A DNA stretch of 64,000 nucleotides, taken from the NCBI RefSeq assembly GCF_051860505.1, contig NZ_JBHYDX010000001.1:186001-250000 (forward strand), in the 5' to 3' direction. Below, piece after piece: positions 35,230 to 43,437 of the stretch (its first letter is position 1; every line of letters starts with the position of its first letter). The stretch comes from Pannonibacter sp051860505 (GTDB lineage: Bacteria; Pseudomonadota; Alphaproteobacteria; Rhizobiales; Stappiaceae). Made by a program: the position numbers and the translations under genes. Under the pieces are notes generated by a model. That model did not search any database, had not been told where the DNA came from, and worked only from the letters and a program-made list of their open reading frames with translations.

Positions 35230-36270
35230 TCAGGTGTCGAGATCGCACCAGCGCAGTTGTTCGTTGCGCTTGCGGGCGATTTTGAGCCTTCGCCCGACGA
35301 CGTCGTCGAACCGGCTCACCGGGATTTCGCCATTGCCGGGACGCCGCGCCCAGATGTCGGCCTCGGTGATCACATGGCCTGCGGCAAGGTCGCGGTCGGC
35401 AACAACCGAGCCCCGGGCGAAACGGTAGACATCCTCTTCCGGCGTCGTGCGCTGCTTTTCGTTATGCAGTGCGATGTGGATCTCGCGCGACCGGTCGATG
35501 AGAAACCGCAGTTCTGCCGGGTCCATCGAACAGGAAATATCAGGCCCCTTGCGATAGCGTGTGTCGGTGAAATGCCGCTCCAGGATCGAGGCGCCAAGCG
35601 CCACGGATGCCAGCGCCATTTCCGGCCCGATGCTGTGGTCGGAAAAGCCGACGACGGCGCGCGGGAACGCTGCCATCAGATCCTTCACGCCTTTCAGCGA
35701 TACGATCTCCGGCGGCGAGGGGTAAAGATTGGTGCATTCCAGCAGGGCATAGTCGATGGCCGCCTTGTCGAGGATCTCGACGGAGGGACGGATGCTTTCC
35801 AGCGTCTGCATGCCCGTGCTCATGATGATCGGTTTGCCGAAGCGGGCAATATGCCGGATCAGCGGCAGGTGATCGCATTCGCCGCTGCCGATCTTGAACG
35901 CCGGCACGTCGATGGAGGCAAGAAAATCGGCGGCGGCGCGGGAGAAGGGCGTCGAGATGTAGATGACCCCGAGGCTCTCGGCATAGGCCTTCAGTTCCTT
36001 TTCCGCTTCCGGCGGCAGGGCGCAGCGGCGCATCACTTCAAAGATCGACACATCGGCATTGGGCGGGAAGATGCTCTTGGCCTCTTCCGTCATCTCGTCT
36101 TCGACAAAATGAGTCTGGTGCTTCACCATCTCGCAGCCGCTCCGCGCCGCCGCCTCAACCATTGCCTTGGCCACATCCAGGCTGCCGCCGTGATTGATGC
36201 CGATTTCGGCAATGACGAGCGGGGGATGCTGAGGGCCAATCTCCCGGTGGGCAATCTTCATGCCGGTCAT
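35230..36270 (-). CDS. neuB: N-acetylneuraminate/nonulosonate synthase
   Basis: 346 residues: a TIM-barrel NeuB domain (IAEIGINHGGS start, KHQTH, ECDHLPLI, GFSDHS) and a C-terminal SAF/antifreeze-like domain (VVADRDLAAGHVI and WARRPGNGEI). It condenses phosphoenolpyruvate with ManNAc or an analogue. The ATG at 36270 overlaps the stop of neuA by four bases (ATGA); an in-frame extension upstream is merely the neuA coding region in another frame. A second ATG nine bases on (MKIAHRE) is a possible alternative. Confidence 0.92.
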   Translation of the reverse strand: MTGMKIAHREIGPQHPPLVIAEIGINHGGSLDVAKAMVEAAARSGCEMVKHQTHFVEDEMTEEAKSIFPPNADVSIFEVMRRCALPPEAEKELKAYAESLGVIYISTPFSRAAADFLASIDVPAFKIGSGECDHLPLIRHIARFGKPIIMSTGMQTLESIRPSVEILDKAAIDYALLECTNLYPSPPEIVSLKGVKDLMAAFPRAVVGFSDHSIGPEMALASVALGASILERHFTDTRYRKGPDISCSMDPAELRFLIDRSREIHIALHNEKQRTTPEEDVYRFARGSVVADRDLAAGHVITEADIWARRPGNGEIPVSRFDDVVGRRLKIARKRNEQLRWCDLDT

Positions 36271-36980
36271 GCGTCGGTGTTTCCGTTGTTGCTCAGGATG
36301 GCGCTGCAGCGGGCAAGATCGGCAGCGGTATCGATATCTTGCGCCTCGTCTTCGGCAATGGGAAGCACATGGATGGCCTCCACGGCATAATCGCCCGCCG
36401 CCAGGAAGCGCCCGGCATCGAAGACATAGAGCGCCCCGTTCGGCCGCACGACCTCCGGCAGGCTCTGGCGGTTGGCAAAGCAGTAGTCCGGCTTGACCAG
36501 CGGCACGAAGCGCTGCCCGTCGAGCAGGCCCCATTTGAGCACGCTGCGCTCGGCCGGCGACACGCTCATCACCATCGAGGCGCCGGACCGGGCAAACAGC
36601 TCAAGACCCTGGCGGATCGTTTCCGGCCGGCGCAAGGGCGATGTCGGCTGCAGCAGCACCAAGGTGCCCTCGCTGAGCCCGGCCTTCGGCAGGAGGTCCA
36701 AAAGCACGGCACCCATCGGCGTGTCGTCGCGGGCCAGCTGCTCGGGCCGGTGATGCAGCGTAACCCCGTCGGGCATCTGGCTCTGAAGGATTTCGGCCAT
36801 GTCGGTGGTGACATGGATGTCGGTGATCCCGGCCGCCAGCGCGGCGTCGATGCTGTGCCGGTAGAGCGGCTTGCCGGCGAGCTGGGCGATATTCTTGCCC
36901 GGAAGGCCCTTGGACCCCGCACGCGCTGGAATGATTGCGAAAATCCGGCCCTCCGGTAGGGCTGAGGCGGCGCTGGCCAT
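36267..36980 (-). CDS. neuA: CMP-nonulosonate cytidylyltransferase, NeuA-like
   Basis: 237 residues. The nucleotide-binding signature IIPARAGSKGLPGKN lies near residue 15, with LLQPTSPLR and the DIDTAADL metal-binding segment at the C-terminus. It activates the nonulosonic acid with CTP. The ATG follows the stop of the TPR gene by two bases, and its own stop overlaps neuB, so three genes are translationally coupled. Confidence 0.92.
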   Translation of the reverse strand: MASAASALPEGRIFAIIPARAGSKGLPGKNIAQLAGKPLYRHSIDAALAAGITDIHVTTDMAEILQSQMPDGVTLHHRPEQLARDDTPMGAVLLDLLPKAGLSEGTLVLLQPTSPLRRPETIRQGLELFARSGASMVMSVSPAERSVLKWGLLDGQRFVPLVKPDYCFANRQSLPEVVRPNGALYVFDAGRFLAAGDYAVEAIHVLPIAEDEAQDIDTAADLARCSAILSNNGNTDA

Positions 36981-36982
36981 GC

Positions 36983-38845
36983 TCAGAGCCCGAGCCGTGC
37001 CAGGCGCGCGGCCGGATCCCATTGCGTATCCCGCCAGGTTTCCAGCCGCTGTACCAGGCCAGGGACCACGGTCACCACCGGTTCACCCTGCGGCACCACA
37101 GTGTAGCTGAAATCCTGGTACCAGGGCGTCGTCTCGCGGCCAAACAGGAAGTGCGGTTGATCCTGGCCGAAGGACCAGCATGGCACGGCGTGGCTGCCGG
37201 CGAGGTCTGCAACGCTGGTGTTGGCGGAGATGATCAGGTCGCAGCAGCCTGCCAGCGCCGCCGCATCGACGAGATTGTTGAACTTGTCGACATCCTCGAA
37301 GGGCAGGAAATTCGCACCGCGTCCCTTGATCAGGAAGTCCAGCTCCCGCTCGATGGAAATATACTGCAGATTGACGAAGACGATATCCGGCGTTTCCACG
37401 ATCGGCGCAAATTCGGGGGCCGAAAGATAGCTCTTGGCCCGGGCCGGAGCCAGGTTGCGCGAGCGCCAGGAAACCCCGACCACCGGCTTCTCCCGCGCAC
37501 CTGGAATGCGCTCATGGAACTCCCGCGCCCGTTCGACATTGATCCGGTAGACTGGGTGCTGCGCCTTTTTGAAGTCCTCGAAGGTCGGGCGCAGGAAATG
37601 CGTGAGGTCCGACAGGCAGATCTGGCAGTCATAGTCATGCTGCGTCGCGTTGAGCGTGAGGGACTCGAAGGTCGCCAGCCGCACGGTCGCATCCGGAAAG
37701 CTGAGTTCGAAGGGCCCCAGCAGCTTCTGGCTCAGTTCGATGATGACATGACCGGCCTGCGCGATGATCTCCGGCACCATCGTGCCGCTGCGGATGGCGT
37801 CGCCGACGCCCTGGTCATTCCACAGCATGATGGTCTTGTTGGAAAGGTCCGAGCCGTCCCACTCCGGCTGTTCGAAATTGCGGCACAGGGTCGAGGACAG
37901 GCCGGTGCGGAACCGGGCTTTCGCCAGCTTCCATCCCAGTTCCAGGTTGCCCAGGCCGAGATAGGCGAGCGACATGTTCCACTCGGCGGTCGGAATGTCT
38001 TCCGCCCAGTTGGCGCGGGCCTTGGCGAGGGCGTCGATGGCCTCCTTCGACCGCCGCATGGCCTGGTAGATAACGCCCAGCGTGACGAGCCGCCCCGGAT
38101 TGTTCGGCTGCGCTGCGACCGCTGCCTCTGCATAGGGCAGGCCGAGGTACGCATCGCCTGTCTTGAAATACAGCCGGGCCAGTTCATGGCTGATGTCGCT
38201 GTTCTCGGGGAACAGCTTGTGCGCAGCCAGAAGTTCCGGCTCGGTCTCCGCGAATTGCTCCAGCTCGAACCGCGCTCTGGCCCGTTGGACCCAGGCTTCC
38301 GAGTTGCCCGGATCGAGCTGGACGGCCATTTTGAAGAACTCCAGCGCCTTGCTGTGATCTTTCCGGTCGCGCAGGATGACGCCGTAGTTGCGATAGGCAT
38401 CGGCGTAGGTCGGCTGATCCTGGATCAACTGCAGCAACTCGGCTTCGGCTTCGTCCTCCCGCCCGAGCTTGGTCAGCGAAATGGCGCGCAGGTTGCGCGC
38501 TTCGGGGAGGCTCGGGGAGAAACTCAGTGCCTTGTCGGCAACGACCAGGATCTCGTCCGGCGTGGTCTCGGGCAGGTCTGAAAGGGCGCGGGCGAGGTTT
38601 GCGTAATAAGGTCCTCTGTCGGGGGCCAGCGCGATGGCCTTGCGGATGAACTCGACGGCACGTTTGGGAAAGCCCAGCTGCCGATAGGTCACGCCGAGAA
38701 GGTTGTTGGCATCAGCCGAGGCCGGGTTCTTCTTCAGGACCGTCTTGTACAGGCGCTGGGCCTTCTCGATCTCGCCAGCCTGCTGCAGCGCGAGGGCCTT
38801 GCGCAAGGTTTCGAGGGTACCGGCTGCGGCCGACTTCACGTTCAT
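36983..38845 (-). CDS. TPR protein with glycosyltransferase-like C-terminal domain
   Basis: 620 residues. The N-terminal half (about 10-290) is a row of tetratricopeptide repeats recognisable by the NLLGVTYRQLG and YANLARALSDLP type pattern. The C-terminal part (about 320-610) resembles the GT-B domain of heptosyltransferase/OGT-like proteins, with GVSWRSR and a late segment on sugar-nucleotide binding (ISANTSVADLAGSHAVPCW). It heads the nonulosonate operon, so it may transfer the nonulosonic acid or another sugar to a protein such as flagellin, or to a surface polymer. CCGGAG precedes the ATG. Confidence 0.82.
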   Translation of the reverse strand: MNVKSAAAGTLETLRKALALQQAGEIEKAQRLYKTVLKKNPASADANNLLGVTYRQLGFPKRAVEFIRKAIALAPDRGPYYANLARALSDLPETTPDEILVVADKALSFSPSLPEARNLRAISLTKLGREDEAEAELLQLIQDQPTYADAYRNYGVILRDRKDHSKALEFFKMAVQLDPGNSEAWVQRARARFELEQFAETEPELLAAHKLFPENSDISHELARLYFKTGDAYLGLPYAEAAVAAQPNNPGRLVTLGVIYQAMRRSKEAIDALAKARANWAEDIPTAEWNMSLAYLGLGNLELGWKLAKARFRTGLSSTLCRNFEQPEWDGSDLSNKTIMLWNDQGVGDAIRSGTMVPEIIAQAGHVIIELSQKLLGPFELSFPDATVRLATFESLTLNATQHDYDCQICLSDLTHFLRPTFEDFKKAQHPVYRINVERAREFHERIPGAREKPVVGVSWRSRNLAPARAKSYLSAPEFAPIVETPDIVFVNLQYISIERELDFLIKGRGANFLPFEDVDKFNNLVDAAALAGCCDLIISANTSVADLAGSHAVPCWSFGQDQPHFLFGRETTPWYQDFSYTVVPQGEPVVTVVPGLVQRLETWRDTQWDPAARLARLGL

Positions 38846-38945
38846 GCGGGCTCCGGACAGTCTGGTGCAAGGAATCAGTCAGGCCGATCTTAGCAAGAAA
38901 TGCCGGTCCGGTGCGCGGCATTGCCCGCTGTGCCCCAGCCAGTCC

Positions 38946-40355
38946 TCATGCGGCCCGGTTTGCGGCCCTGCGATCCGGTCCTGAGTAACCGCCGTCGGTT
39001 CCCTTCCTGCAATCGAGAGCGCCGGAGCGCAGTTCGACGAAAAACGCGCGGACATCTTCTGCGATCTGGGCGGAGCAGGCTTTCAGGTTGTCTGCGGAGA
39101 CGAGGAAGTCACGGGCGACTGCGCCTGTCGCATTGATGGTGGTGCTGACCCGGGCGACATTGCCGGACAGGGTGGTCGAACCGGTCGCCGCACTCTGGAT
39201 GTTGGAGGAAATGTCGCGCGTGGCCGCACCCTGTTGTTCCACTGCGGCGGCAATCGAGGCTGTCATGTTGTCGACGGATCTGACGGTTTCAGAGATCGCA
39301 TTGATGGACTTTACGGCGTTCTGTGTTGCTCCCTGAATGGCAGCGATCTGGGAGGCGATTTCCTCCGTTGCCTTCGACGTCTGTGTCGCCAGTTCCTTCA
39401 CCTCGGCCGCAACGACGGCAAACCCGCGACCAGCTTCGCCGGCCCGGGCTGCCTCGATGGTCGCGTTGAGGGCGAGGAGATTGGTCTGTTCGGCGATGGC
39501 CTGGATCAGGCTGATGACATCGCCGATCCGCTGTGCCGATTCCGACAGCTTGCCGACTTCGCTCGATGTCCGGTCCGTTTCGTCATTCGCCCGCCGTGCC
39601 ACATCGGACGCACCCGAAATCTGCCTCGAAATTTCATGGATAGAACTTGAAAGCTGCTCTGTTGCTGCGGCGATTGTCTGGATGCTGGCCGTTGTCTGTT
39701 CCGAGGCGGAGGAGGCAGAAAGGGCCTCTTCCATGGCGACAGAGGACTGCGACGACAGCTCGGTCGCCTGGGTGGTCACTTTTGTCGCGCTCTGGTCAAC
39801 GGTTGCCATGGACAGTTCAACCTTCTGTTTGAACGTATCGATGGCGGAGCCGATCTGCCTTGACTGCTCCTCCCGCTGCTCCATCAGGACCTCCTGATAG
39901 GTCGAGATCGCGAAGTCGAGGTCCATCATCACAGCTTTGTTGAGGGCGACAAGCTGCCGGTTGGCCCGGGCGGTGGAAAAGCGGTTGCGCTTGAGCACCA
40001 GGCCGACAAGCTCGTTGAGCACATACTGGTAGCCCGCAATGTACCACTTGGGCTCCAGGCCGATGCGCACATGCGCGCGGCCGATCCGGCCGATGCTTTC
40101 GACATATTGCAGGTCGAAGTTTCCCGAGAACAACCGCGCCCAATGGGTGGCCTGCGCGGTCTTCAACTGGCTGTCCCGCGTGCCGATCAGCCGGGCCATG
40201 GTCGGGTCTGCCTTGACATGTGCGTAGAAGCCGTCGAGCACAACCGGGAGCGCTTTCTCGACGATTGGCCACAACTGGCGCAGGATCTCTTGTGTGTTCT
40301 GGTCGATGCGCGCAAATCGCAGTCTTGACGTAACGTCGTAGGAATATGCGCTCAT
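38946..40355 (-). CDS. Globin-coupled methyl-accepting chemotaxis protein
   Basis: 469 residues, no membrane span. The first about 165 residues are a protoglobin sensor with the haem-ligand histidine in GRAHVRIGL (H95) and the EPKWYIAGYQ segment typical of globin-coupled sensors. The rest is a chemoreceptor signalling coiled coil with the conserved hairpin tip (EQTNLLALNATIEAARAGE). It should bind O2 through haem and signal to CheA, as HemAT does. GAGGG precedes the ATG. It lies 100 bases upstream of the nonulosonate operon on the same strand, which may fit a motility link. Confidence 0.93.
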   Translation of the reverse strand: MSAYSYDVTSRLRFARIDQNTQEILRQLWPIVEKALPVVLDGFYAHVKADPTMARLIGTRDSQLKTAQATHWARLFSGNFDLQYVESIGRIGRAHVRIGLEPKWYIAGYQYVLNELVGLVLKRNRFSTARANRQLVALNKAVMMDLDFAISTYQEVLMEQREEQSRQIGSAIDTFKQKVELSMATVDQSATKVTTQATELSSQSSVAMEEALSASSASEQTTASIQTIAAATEQLSSSIHEISRQISGASDVARRANDETDRTSSEVGKLSESAQRIGDVISLIQAIAEQTNLLALNATIEAARAGEAGRGFAVVAAEVKELATQTSKATEEIASQIAAIQGATQNAVKSINAISETVRSVDNMTASIAAAVEQQGAATRDISSNIQSAATGSTTLSGNVARVSTTINATGAVARDFLVSADNLKACSAQIAEDVRAFFVELRSGALDCRKGTDGGYSGPDRRAANRAA

Positions 40356-40794
40356 GATGCCCTCGTGTTTAATGCCGTAAGGGGATCTTGAGTTGTGGTT
40401 GTAAATTAGACGTTAACCTGATGTCTCGGACGTCGAAATCGTAAGGAAAACGGTAAAATTTGCTTTGAAAATCCAAGAAAATATTACGTAATTAATTTCG
40501 GCATTGCGAGAAGTGCGAATGTCTTTTCCGCGATCTGGTGCTTTTGCATCGCAAAATTTGACGATCATGAAAACTATCACGACATCGGCTACGCACGACT
40601 ACGGATCGCTGCTGTTAAGCATAGCGTTCATGCGCGGAACGCCTTGATTCTCCCGGCGCAGGCCGGTGCGCCATCCCGCGGATGCCGGTCATGATGGCAA
40701 TCCAATGCGGCGAGAACAGACGTCAGCACCCGCCCATGCGGTTCAAGTGAACCGGGGGCCTGTCCGTAAAGTGGCGCTAAGTCTTTGAAGGGAA
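40356..40794. other. AT-rich intergenic region upstream of the chemoreceptor
   Basis: About 440 bases without a gene. The half next to the chemoreceptor is notably AT-rich, with stretches such as AATATTACGTAATTAATTT near 40479-40497, and should contain the chemoreceptor promoter. The other half returns to high GC and reaches the 3' end of tRNA-Val. No attachment-site-like direct repeat of the tRNA 3' end is visible in the window. Confidence 0.5.
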
Positions 40795-40869
40795 TGGTGG
40801 GCGATGCAGGGATTGAACCTGCGACCTTTCCGGTGTGAACGGAACGCTCTCCCGCTGAGCTAATCGCCC
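40795..40869 (-). tRNA. tRNA-Val (anticodon CAC)
   Basis: Cloverleaf on the minus strand: seven-base acceptor GGGCGAT/ATCGCCC, D arm GCTC-GAGC, anticodon stem TTCCG/CGGAA with loop TTCACAC (anticodon CAC, codon GUG), T stem GCAGG/CCTGC with loop TTCAATC, discriminator A and encoded CCA. The 75 bases include CCA. Confidence 0.96.
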
Positions 40870-41278
40870 GCGCCGCTTGGGCTGGTGGCGGGTTTCTAAG
40901 CGATCTCAGGACGTTGCGCAATATGGGGGGCTGACATTTTTCTGACATTCTGAACGCCGTCCCGCCCCGCGTTCTGAACTCTGTTCCAGTTTCGTCCGAT
41001 CTTCACACCCGTCTCCAGCCGGAATATGAAGCGTTTGGAGGTGGTTGGGGTCGCGGCGTGCCTTGCGGTGAGGGCTGTGGATGAGCTGTGACAAAATGCT
41101 CGGGCGATCTGTGTTCGATGGCTTTTGAAGCCTGGTCGCTGCCGCTGCGTTTGTTCAGGAAGTTTGAGTTGGCAAGGCTTCCTTTCTCTAACTTGCTCTG
41201 TGTTGTTTGTGTTTGCGGTTGTCATGCTGCAGGGAATCGGCAGAAAGTTGTACTGCTTCAGTATGGGGGAAAGCAGGC
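40870..41278. other. Intergenic region between tRNA-Val and an AT-richer island
   Basis: About 410 bases with no gene that I can support. Several short frames occur on both strands but none has a ribosome site with protein-like composition. Base composition becomes less GC-rich toward the right, where the next gene begins after GGGGGAAAGC. Confidence 0.45.
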
Positions 41279-42253
41279 ATGCCCGATCAAGAGGCCTTTG
41301 TAATCCGAAACGAGGACGATCTTTTCCAGTTACTGGAACGTGTAACGAATGACGATGCTGGCGCCATAGGACCAGAAGATGTCCGGTTTGATGGATTTCC
41401 TCATCTGAAAATCGTTCTCCAGGGCGAGGATTTTAATGGAGGTATTCCAACAAGGATTATGCCGGGTCTGCTCGCCCTGCAGAAATCTATTGATCAGGCA
41501 TACGCATTAACAGCAATCGGTGAACCGCGCCCGCTAACAAAAGAAGAGCGCAAAAAGACCGAAGTTGTTGTATACATCCACAAGGGTTCTAGCGAATTCG
41601 TTGCTAAGCTCTGGGATACTTTCAACATAATGCTGAAGACCGCGACAGCGAACATGACCGGTGCACAAGCCCTCGCAGCTATTCTCGGCTTCGCAGCCAT
41701 TGCGGGGCTGAGCTTCTACATGCGTGCCCAACTCAGTGCCAAAGCTGCGGCGAAGGAGTTGGAAACAAAGCTCTTGCTTACTCAGGAAGAAACCAAGCGC
41801 TTTCAGATGGTTGCCGATCTTGCGAGGCAAAACGGTGCTTTGCATGCCGCCAAAGAAGCGCTTGAGGATGCCAACGCCAAGTTTATTAATCGCCTTGAAG
41901 GCGAAGATAAAATCATGTTTGACAACGGTTCTTCTTTGGATGGGCAAATGGCAAGGAAAATTGTCAGGAACACGCCTGAAGAACCTGTCGAAGCTCGTAT
42001 GGATGGGCTCTATCGCATTCTCTCTGTTCAGTCAGGGGCGGTTAGGTCTGGTTATAAAGTTCAAGTTGAACCTGCTGATGGCGGAGAGCCTGTCATGGTT
42101 GATATCCCGGATGGGACTTTGACCGAGGAACAGGTTCTTAGCTTACAGCGAGGGGAGTGGGAAAAGGAGCCTTTGTACATGGAGATCAATGTGCGAAGGC
42201 GAGGAGAGAAGGTACTAAAGGCAACCCTTTCTTTCGCAGGGCTTCGCACTTGA
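41279..42253 (+). CDS. Unknown protein with central membrane span and coiled coil (AT-richer island)
   Basis: 324 residues; I do not recognise the family. Residues 1-120 look like a mixed alpha/beta domain with a conserved-looking GEDFNGGIPTRIMPGLLALQ segment and a KEERKKTEVVVYIHKG strand; residues 128-149 are one hydrophobic span (AAILGFAAIAGLSFY); then comes a charged helical stretch (about 150-210) likely to form a coiled coil and a C-terminal beta-rich domain of about 100 residues. The codon third positions are clearly poorer in G/C than in neighbours, pointing to acquired DNA. GGGGGAAAGCAGG precedes the ATG. A one-span protein with cytosolic domains in a small island could be a defence or stress effector; that is only a possibility. 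Confidence 0.75.
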   Translation: MPDQEAFVIRNEDDLFQLLERVTNDDAGAIGPEDVRFDGFPHLKIVLQGEDFNGGIPTRIMPGLLALQKSIDQAYALTAIGEPRPLTKEERKKTEVVVYIHKGSSEFVAKLWDTFNIMLKTATANMTGAQALAAILGFAAIAGLSFYMRAQLSAKAAAKELETKLLLTQEETKRFQMVADLARQNGALHAAKEALEDANAKFINRLEGEDKIMFDNGSSLDGQMARKIVRNTPEEPVEARMDGLYRILSVQSGAVRSGYKVQVEPADGGEPVMVDIPDGTLTEEQVLSLQRGEWEKEPLYMEINVRRRGEKVLKATLSFAGLRT

Positions 42254-42316
42254 GGTCAATTTGCGCATGTCCGCCGCGTCGTAGATGCGTCTATGCTTGA
42301 ACGAATAGAGGTGCTC

Positions 42317-42505
42317 ATGCAGAGAACAGATCGGATGCCTACGCCCGAGGAGTTCGCGTTGAATGTTCTGAAGCAACGCGACCGGGCGGCCGAAATACTG
42401 GAAGATTTAAGAGACAGCGGGTCTGCCAGAGACGTCAGATCAATGGAAAAAGTGGTCAATCGCTACGACAAGATGATTACCGACTATGGATTGAGGCGAT
42501 ACTAA
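42317..42505 (+). CDS. Small unknown protein downstream of the membrane/coiled-coil gene
   Basis: 62 residues from the ATG that has GAGG at a good distance; an ATG at 42293 would give 70 residues but has no ribosome site. Highly charged and helical (RDRAAEILEDLRDSG). Same strand, 63 bases after the island gene, with similar base composition. No family recognised. The regular charge pattern and ribosome site make it more likely real than not. Confidence 0.5.
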   Translation: MQRTDRMPTPEEFALNVLKQRDRAAEILEDLRDSGSARDVRSMEKVVNRYDKMITDYGLRRY

Positions 42506-42555
42506 GTCCGGGTCTGAATTCAAAAGGTTTTTCGCAGGCTCGGTGGCCGTAGTCC

Positions 42556-42662
42556 TCACCCCTGCCCAAGCCTGGGGGCGCGGCGCTTGAGCGTGGCGCC
42601 CATGACGCGCTGGTCGGTGAGCTTGGCATAGCGGCGGTAATTGGTGCCGGTCTTGCGCGCTG
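42556..42662 (-). pseudogene. Possible C-terminal gene remnant abutting gph
   Basis: In one minus-strand frame the sequence from the gph stop codon region reads TARKTGTNYRRYAKLTDQR and continues to a TGA at 42556-42558, giving about 35 protein-like basic residues with no start of its own. The frame is not that of gph. It could be the tail of a gene cut by the island or a former extension of gph; I cannot name it. Confidence 0.25.
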
Positions 42663-43346
42663 TCAGGCCGTTGCCCGTTCCGTGCCCCGGCACAGTGCCT
42701 CCACAGCGTCGGGAAGCTCGGAAAAATGCGAGATGACCCGGTCAGGTCCAAGATCCCGGACAGGAACATTGGCATAGCCGAAGTCGACCGCAATGACGGG
42801 GAGGGAGGCTGAACGGGCAGCGGCGATATCCGTCGCCGTGTCGCCGATCATCACGGAGCCGACAGGCTCGCCGCCAGCACGCCGGATCGCCCCGAGCACC
42901 GGACGTGCATCCGGTTTCGGCTGGGCATAGGTGTCGCCGCCGATGATCGAGCCGAAGAGGGGCGTCAGGCGCAGTTCATCGAGCAGCAACCGGGCAAGCG
43001 CTTCAGCCTTGTTGGTGCAGATTGCCAGACGCCAGCCGTCGGAACGGAGCGTTTCAAGCGCCTCGACAGCGCCCGGATAGGGCCGGCTGACGACAGCGAT
43101 GTTGCTGGCATAATGGTCGAGAAACAGCGCCCGCATCGGCGTCAGCTGGGCATCATCCGGGGCAATGCCATTGTGCTCCAGCCCGAGCCGCAGCAGGGGC
43201 AGGGCGCCGAAGCCGGCATGCGGGCGTGCGATCTCTTCCGGGACAGGCTGGTGGCCGTGCAATTGCAGCGTTGCATTCAACGCGCCGACAAGGTCGCCGG
43301 CTGTATCCACAAGGGTGCCGTCAAGGTCAAAGACAAGCACTGTCAC
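42663..43346 (-). CDS. gph: Phosphoglycolate phosphatase (HAD family)
   Basis: 227 residues starting at a GTG with AAGGAGAG upstream; longer frames upstream do not align with the family. HAD motif I is FDLDGTLVDT (nucleophile D7, D9), motif II ICTNK, and motif IV GDTATDI. It dephosphorylates 2-phosphoglycolate formed during DNA repair or oxygenase reactions. Alternative HAD substrates cannot be excluded, but length and motifs fit Gph. Confidence 0.87.
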   Translation of the reverse strand: MTVLVFDLDGTLVDTAGDLVGALNATLQLHGHQPVPEEIARPHAGFGALPLLRLGLEHNGIAPDDAQLTPMRALFLDHYASNIAVVSRPYPGAVEALETLRSDGWRLAICTNKAEALARLLLDELRLTPLFGSIIGGDTYAQPKPDARPVLGAIRRAGGEPVGSVMIGDTATDIAAARSASLPVIAVDFGYANVPVRDLGPDRVISHFSELPDAVEALCRGTERATA

Positions 43347-43437
43347 GGCTCTCTCCTTCTGGATCGCGCCTTTGGAGCAATAGGCGAGCCGCTGCCGGGG
43401 CGCAACCCCGACGATCTGCTGACCTGTCATGGTCAGG

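Noticed and set aside
36271..36534. N-terminal extension of neuB
   Set aside because: The added residues are the neuA coding region read in another frame; the ATGA overlap start matches the family.
40896..41225. 109-codon minus-strand open frame upstream of tRNA-Val
   Set aside because: No ribosome site, no recognisable family and irregular composition; treated as chance.
40795..42505. tRNA-Val as the integration site of the AT-richer island
   Set aside because: The island lies on the 5' side of the tRNA, there is no integrase and no duplicated tRNA 3' end in the window.
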